Shown piece by piece: positions 33,414 through 35,792 of a stretch of 35,792 nucleotides of DNA. The stretch comes from Methanobacteriota archaeon (lineage in GTDB: Archaea; Thermoplasmatota; Poseidoniia; Poseidoniales; Thalassarchaeaceae). The notes below the pieces were generated by a model. It ran no database searches, was not told the origin of the DNA, and worked only from the letters and a program-made list of their open reading frames with translations. Both the position numbers and the translations under genes were made by a program. Location: the NCBI GenBank assembly GCA_014240285.1, contig JAAZXI010000010.1, forward strand, positions 1-35,792. The letters are read 5' to 3'. The stretch's first letter is position 1, and every line of letters starts with the position of its first letter.

Positions 33414-34601
33414 CTAAGGGTGTGCAGGGACCTCATCGGACCAATGCGACATCTTGTTCAAGGTGATGGTGACATTGGTGACCTCTCCGTCCTCCCAGTA
33501 GTCGACGGCGATGAAGGTGGGCCTGTCACCAATTTCTTCCCAGCATAGTAAAGCCCGTTCCAGAAGAGCGTCATAGTCATTCACATCTCGGGCCCGGACT
33601 GGATCAGGCAGGCCGAATGCACTGGTCAGCCAATTGTTGAGGTGCCAAACCGGCTGGGTACCATCACCTCTGTAGACATCGCATTTCATGTCCTCAGGAT
33701 TGTTCTCTGCATAATCGGTAGTCCAACTGAATACTAGAAAATCATGTATCCATGGATACTCATCATTCTGGGATTGCTCCCAAAACACCACCAGATTCTT
33801 CCCAGTCAATACTAAATCTCCTATGCTAGGCCAAGCCTCGCCTAGGGTGTGGACATAGGTCCTGTCTAGAAGCCCAGTGGTTTCGAAGAGGTACTCCAGA
33901 TGTTCGGCTGGGACGTAGTTCTCAAGAAGTATGGTGACTACATCACCACTACTGTTATTCATCAGCGAACCGAGGGTCCTGAGCCATTCGAAAGCATCCA
34001 CCTCTCCGAACTGACAAGGATGAAAGAATTGACCAGTAGAATGGCAGAATCGGACATCCACAGCAGTGGTATTCTCATATGTACGATGATGGGAGTCGAG
34101 CATGAAGGCACGTATGCCGCCATCCCATTGTGCCAGTAGACCAGTCTTGTGATTGACTCCGATTAAAATCCCGTCCTCCACTGTCGAGTATCCATTGTGA
34201 GTCTCCGAGAAGGTGAAATTGTCGTACGATCTAAGGCAGTACTCTGACATTCCATGGCAAACCAACGTGTCCTCGGCATCCATTGGGTCCAACCCCCTCT
34301 CCTCCTCCCATTCGTTGGGCAGGCCATCTCCATCGACGTCATCATCCATCTCGTCACATTCACCGTCGTCATCGACGTCACTGGGTACTGACATCTCGTC
34401 GAGCGGGTCTGTCAAGCATTCCTCCTCGACCGAATCATTCCATCCGTCACCGTCGTCGTCGGTATCGTCCACGTCTGCGATTCCGTCTCCATCGAGGTCC
34501 GGTATCGAAGGAGCCGCACAACCAGGAGTAAACAGGCTGCTGACCAACAGCAGCGCCATCCAGAGAGCCCGCATAGCATCTAAGCGGCGCACTACACTCA
34601 T
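33414..34601 (-). CDS. PI-PLC-X-like lipoprotein with calcium-binding (thrombospondin type 3-like) repeats
   Basis: About 395 residues from ATG 34601; other possible starts are 34643 (GTG), 34619 and 34574. A signal segment ends in a lipobox-like LFTPGC (Cys28 from the chosen start), so the protein is probably lipid-anchored outside the membrane. Residues about 35-108 are Asp-rich repeats of the D-x-DGDG-x-x-D type (DLDGDGIADVDD, DDDGDGWND, DVDGDGLPNEWEE), typical for calcium binding. The rest (about 120-395) resembles the PI-PLC X fold: ETHNGYS with the first catalytic-type His135, an HSTG segment at about 187, VTILLENYVPAEHL and the strand GKNLVVFWEQ. The substrate is unknown; archaeal lipids are ether-linked, and bacterial relatives include many uncharacterised forms. 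Confidence 0.72.
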   Translation of the reverse strand: MSVVRRLDAMRALWMALLLVSSLFTPGCAAPSIPDLDGDGIADVDDTDDDGDGWNDSVEEECLTDPLDEMSVPSDVDDDGECDEMDDDVDGDGLPNEWEEERGLDPMDAEDTLVCHGMSEYCLRSYDNFTFSETHNGYSTVEDGILIGVNHKTGLLAQWDGGIRAFMLDSHHRTYENTTAVDVRFCHSTGQFFHPCQFGEVDAFEWLRTLGSLMNNSSGDVVTILLENYVPAEHLEYLFETTGLLDRTYVHTLGEAWPSIGDLVLTGKNLVVFWEQSQNDEYPWIHDFLVFSWTTDYAENNPEDMKCDVYRGDGTQPVWHLNNWLTSAFGLPDPVRARDVNDYDALLERALLCWEEIGDRPTFIAVDYWEDGEVTNVTITLNKMSHWSDEVPAHP

Positions 34602-34645
34602 GAAACAATCGGATTTCATGCCCCGGAGCTCTCCGCAGAGCACTT

Positions 34646-34660
34646 CCCGGAGTAAACGCC
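34646..34660 (-). promoter_or_regulatory. TATA-like element upstream of the lipoprotein gene
   Basis: On the minus strand the run GGCGTTTACTCC lies about 25 bases before an expected start near 34625-34630 and just ahead of the candidate ATGs. Inferred from composition; weak. Confidence 0.2.
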
Positions 34661-34707
34661 TTGTCGGAAGGCACTAATCGTGAGAGCATGACCCCACGCC
34701 GAGGGAG

Positions 34708-35535
34708 ATGGCGCGTCGAGGCACTGCCAGACTGGGGCCGTTCGGCCGTTGGTGGAGAAGTCAGAGCGACCGCCACTTCCAGATTATAGTCTACTCGACG
34801 ATTATCTCCACCGCCGGCCTTGTCTGGGGATTCGTCTTCCTGTTCGTTCTGGACGGCTATAGCGACCCGGAAGTCGAGCACCTAGTTCCGTGGAGCTGGC
34901 TGGCCTTTGTCGGTGGGTTGGTAGGGGCGTTCTTCGCCGCACCGGAGTTCCACGTATACTGGGGGCAGCGAAATACCCTAGAGGACATCCTGCTCCTTGA
35001 TTCACGCCCAGAGATTCTTCGTCGTCACAAGGAGGCTGAAGATGCTGCGGACATGCTCGGAAAGTCATACCAAGCACGTTTAATGGGTCTTTACAAGGTG
35101 CATAACGTCAACATTGGCAAGAGGTACAGAGTCGATCCTGTGAGTCCAATCATGTCTACTGCCTCCATAGGGGGAGACGAAATCGAAATCCAATTCCCCT
35201 CGGAGCGGTCATGGTGGGGCACCAACGACTCCGTCCTCGCCGGCACCCTGCCCGGGTTGCATGCCCTCAGGCAACAGTCTGTCAACCGGGGTTTGATTGC
35301 TGGTTCGGTCATAACGACTCTACTACTCACTTCCAATACTCTGTGGGGGCTGTTCACGAGTTCCAGCGGCGAGCGCGACCACACGCTCGACCTGACTGCA
35401 TCGATTTACGATTTATCTAGGGTCTACGAACCATCTCCTCACTATGACATCATCAGCCTGCTTTTCATCGCCCTGTTCGTAGGCTTGTTGCTCTCCACCC
35501 GTCCACGCACCGGACCGGGCGACGAGGAGGAGTGA
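34708..35535 (+). CDS. Unknown four-helix membrane protein, upstream of signal peptidase
   Basis: 275 residues, no family recognised. The N-terminus is basic (MARRGTARLG). Two membrane helices follow (about 26-48 and 62-80), then a long soluble segment of about 120 residues (85-195) with a helical part (RRHKEAEDAADMLGKSYQARLMGLYKVHN) and a beta part around EIEIQFPSERSWWG. Two more helices close the protein (about 200-220 and 250-266), and the tail is acidic. It precedes the signal peptidase gene by one base (TGA, A, ATG), so the two are very likely co-transcribed. A role in export or membrane biology is suggested by context only. Confidence 0.7.
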   Translation: MARRGTARLGPFGRWWRSQSDRHFQIIVYSTIISTAGLVWGFVFLFVLDGYSDPEVEHLVPWSWLAFVGGLVGAFFAAPEFHVYWGQRNTLEDILLLDSRPEILRRHKEAEDAADMLGKSYQARLMGLYKVHNVNIGKRYRVDPVSPIMSTASIGGDEIEIQFPSERSWWGTNDSVLAGTLPGLHALRQQSVNRGLIAGSVITTLLLTSNTLWGLFTSSSGERDHTLDLTASIYDLSRVYEPSPHYDIISLLFIALFVGLLLSTRPRTGPGDEEE

Positions 35536-35536
35536 G

Positions 35537-35792
35537 ATGTCCTCAGGAATAGCCAGGGAAGCCACGCTGGCGCTCGGTCTAGTGGCCCTGCTGCTCGGAT
35601 CGATGTGGGTCGCGACCGGCTTGTTCCCTCCGATGGTGGTTGTTGAATCCAAATCTATGATGCACGAGGATGAAGGCTCCCTTGGAGCCATCGACCCCGG
35701 TGATCTGGTGCTGGTGATGAACCCCGACAGGGTCGATATTGTGACCTTCGTTGAGGCCACTGAGGCAGGTAGCGAAGACTTCGGTTACGAAT
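35537..35792 (+). CDS. Signal peptidase I, archaeal/SipW type (3' partial)
   Basis: The first 85 residues are visible and the gene runs off the window. An N-terminal membrane helix (about 9-30) is followed by VVVESKSMMH, which matches the catalytic box of S26 signal peptidases; Ser40 is the predicted nucleophile. The next block, IDPGDLVLVMNP, is the family's GDLV element, and VDIVTF follows. The second catalytic residue (His or Lys) lies beyond the window edge, so the S26B (ER/archaeal) class is inferred from the organism and from the short spacing to GDLV. It removes signal peptides from exported proteins such as the protease and surface proteins in the first 7.6 kb. Confidence 0.85.
   Translation, partial: MSSGIAREATLALGLVALLLGSMWVATGLFPPMVVVESKSMMHEDEGSLGAIDPGDLVLVMNPDRVDIVTFVEATEAGSEDFGYE

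Noticed and set aside
34280-34520. GAT/GAC-rich low-complexity DNA
   Set aside because: It is explained by Asp-rich calcium-type repeats in the lipoprotein and is not a separate DNA repeat.
34658-34672. 5-bp hairpin GCCTT / AAGGC between the divergent lipoprotein and membrane-protein genes
   Set aside because: The stem is short and could easily occur by chance; it is not comparable with the 7-9 bp hairpins.

Overview
The window reads as a GC-rich, gene-dense chromosome segment from a euryarchaeon, most likely marine group II (Candidatus Poseidoniales) or a close relative; that placement is an inference. The archaeal evidence is the aIF-1A / RIO1 kinase / KH-domain (Dim2-like) gene trio, a DUF63 membrane protein, a presenilin-type A22 protease, an 11-subunit-type complex I without NuoEFG, and TATA-like boxes about 25 bases before starts. 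Signs of a heterotrophic marine lineage are a giant secreted subtilase, CARDB/NEW3-type surface proteins and a leucine-degradation carboxylase. I saw no rRNA, tRNA, CRISPR array, transposase or prophage gene. No intergenic gap exceeds about 100 bases.

Layout. 1-7646: three exported proteins (the end of a CARDB-like protein, a 1497-residue subtilisin-family protease with a cytosolic RING-like tail, and an 899-residue Ig-like repeat protein). 7739-19617: a complete complex I operon in the order A-B-C-D-H-I-J1-J2-K-L-M-N, closely packed and largely translationally coupled. 19662-21818: translation/ribosome-biogenesis trio. 21862-23145: DUF63 membrane protein. 23214-27712: a four-gene methylcrotonyl-CoA carboxylase/hydratase cluster in which the usual alpha subunit is split into biotin carboxylase and biotin-carrier genes. 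27755-28363: DUF4126 membrane protein, converging on seryl-tRNA synthetase. 29671-30753: A22 aspartyl protease. 30805-32826: folylpolyglutamate synthase, a small one-helix membrane protein and a dCMP-type deaminase, a set that fits folate/thymidylate supply. 32823-34601: a P-loop kinase-like protein and a PI-PLC-like lipoprotein on the minus strand. 34708-35792: an unknown membrane protein followed by the start of a signal peptidase.

How the genes work together. Complex I would oxidise a non-NADH donor (ferredoxin or F420H2 are the usual archaeal options) and pump ions. The MCC cluster feeds leucine carbon toward acetyl-CoA and acetoacetate. The secreted protease and surface proteins would supply peptides. 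Signal peptidase and A22 protease fit a protein-export workload.

The main unusual signals are: (1) compact perfect hairpins, mostly with 3-nt loops, in several gene junctions, including one likely at the very 5' end of the nuo transcript; (2) lineage-specific inserts in complex I subunits, notably a beta-rich insert between the two Fe-S motifs of NuoI and a large insert in NuoH; (3) an aIF-1A with a long acidic tail ending DDIDSFFG, reminiscent of the eukaryotic eIF1A tail; (4) a RING-like zinc module on the cytosolic end of a secreted-type protease. I did not find a clear new multi-gene defence or mobile system.
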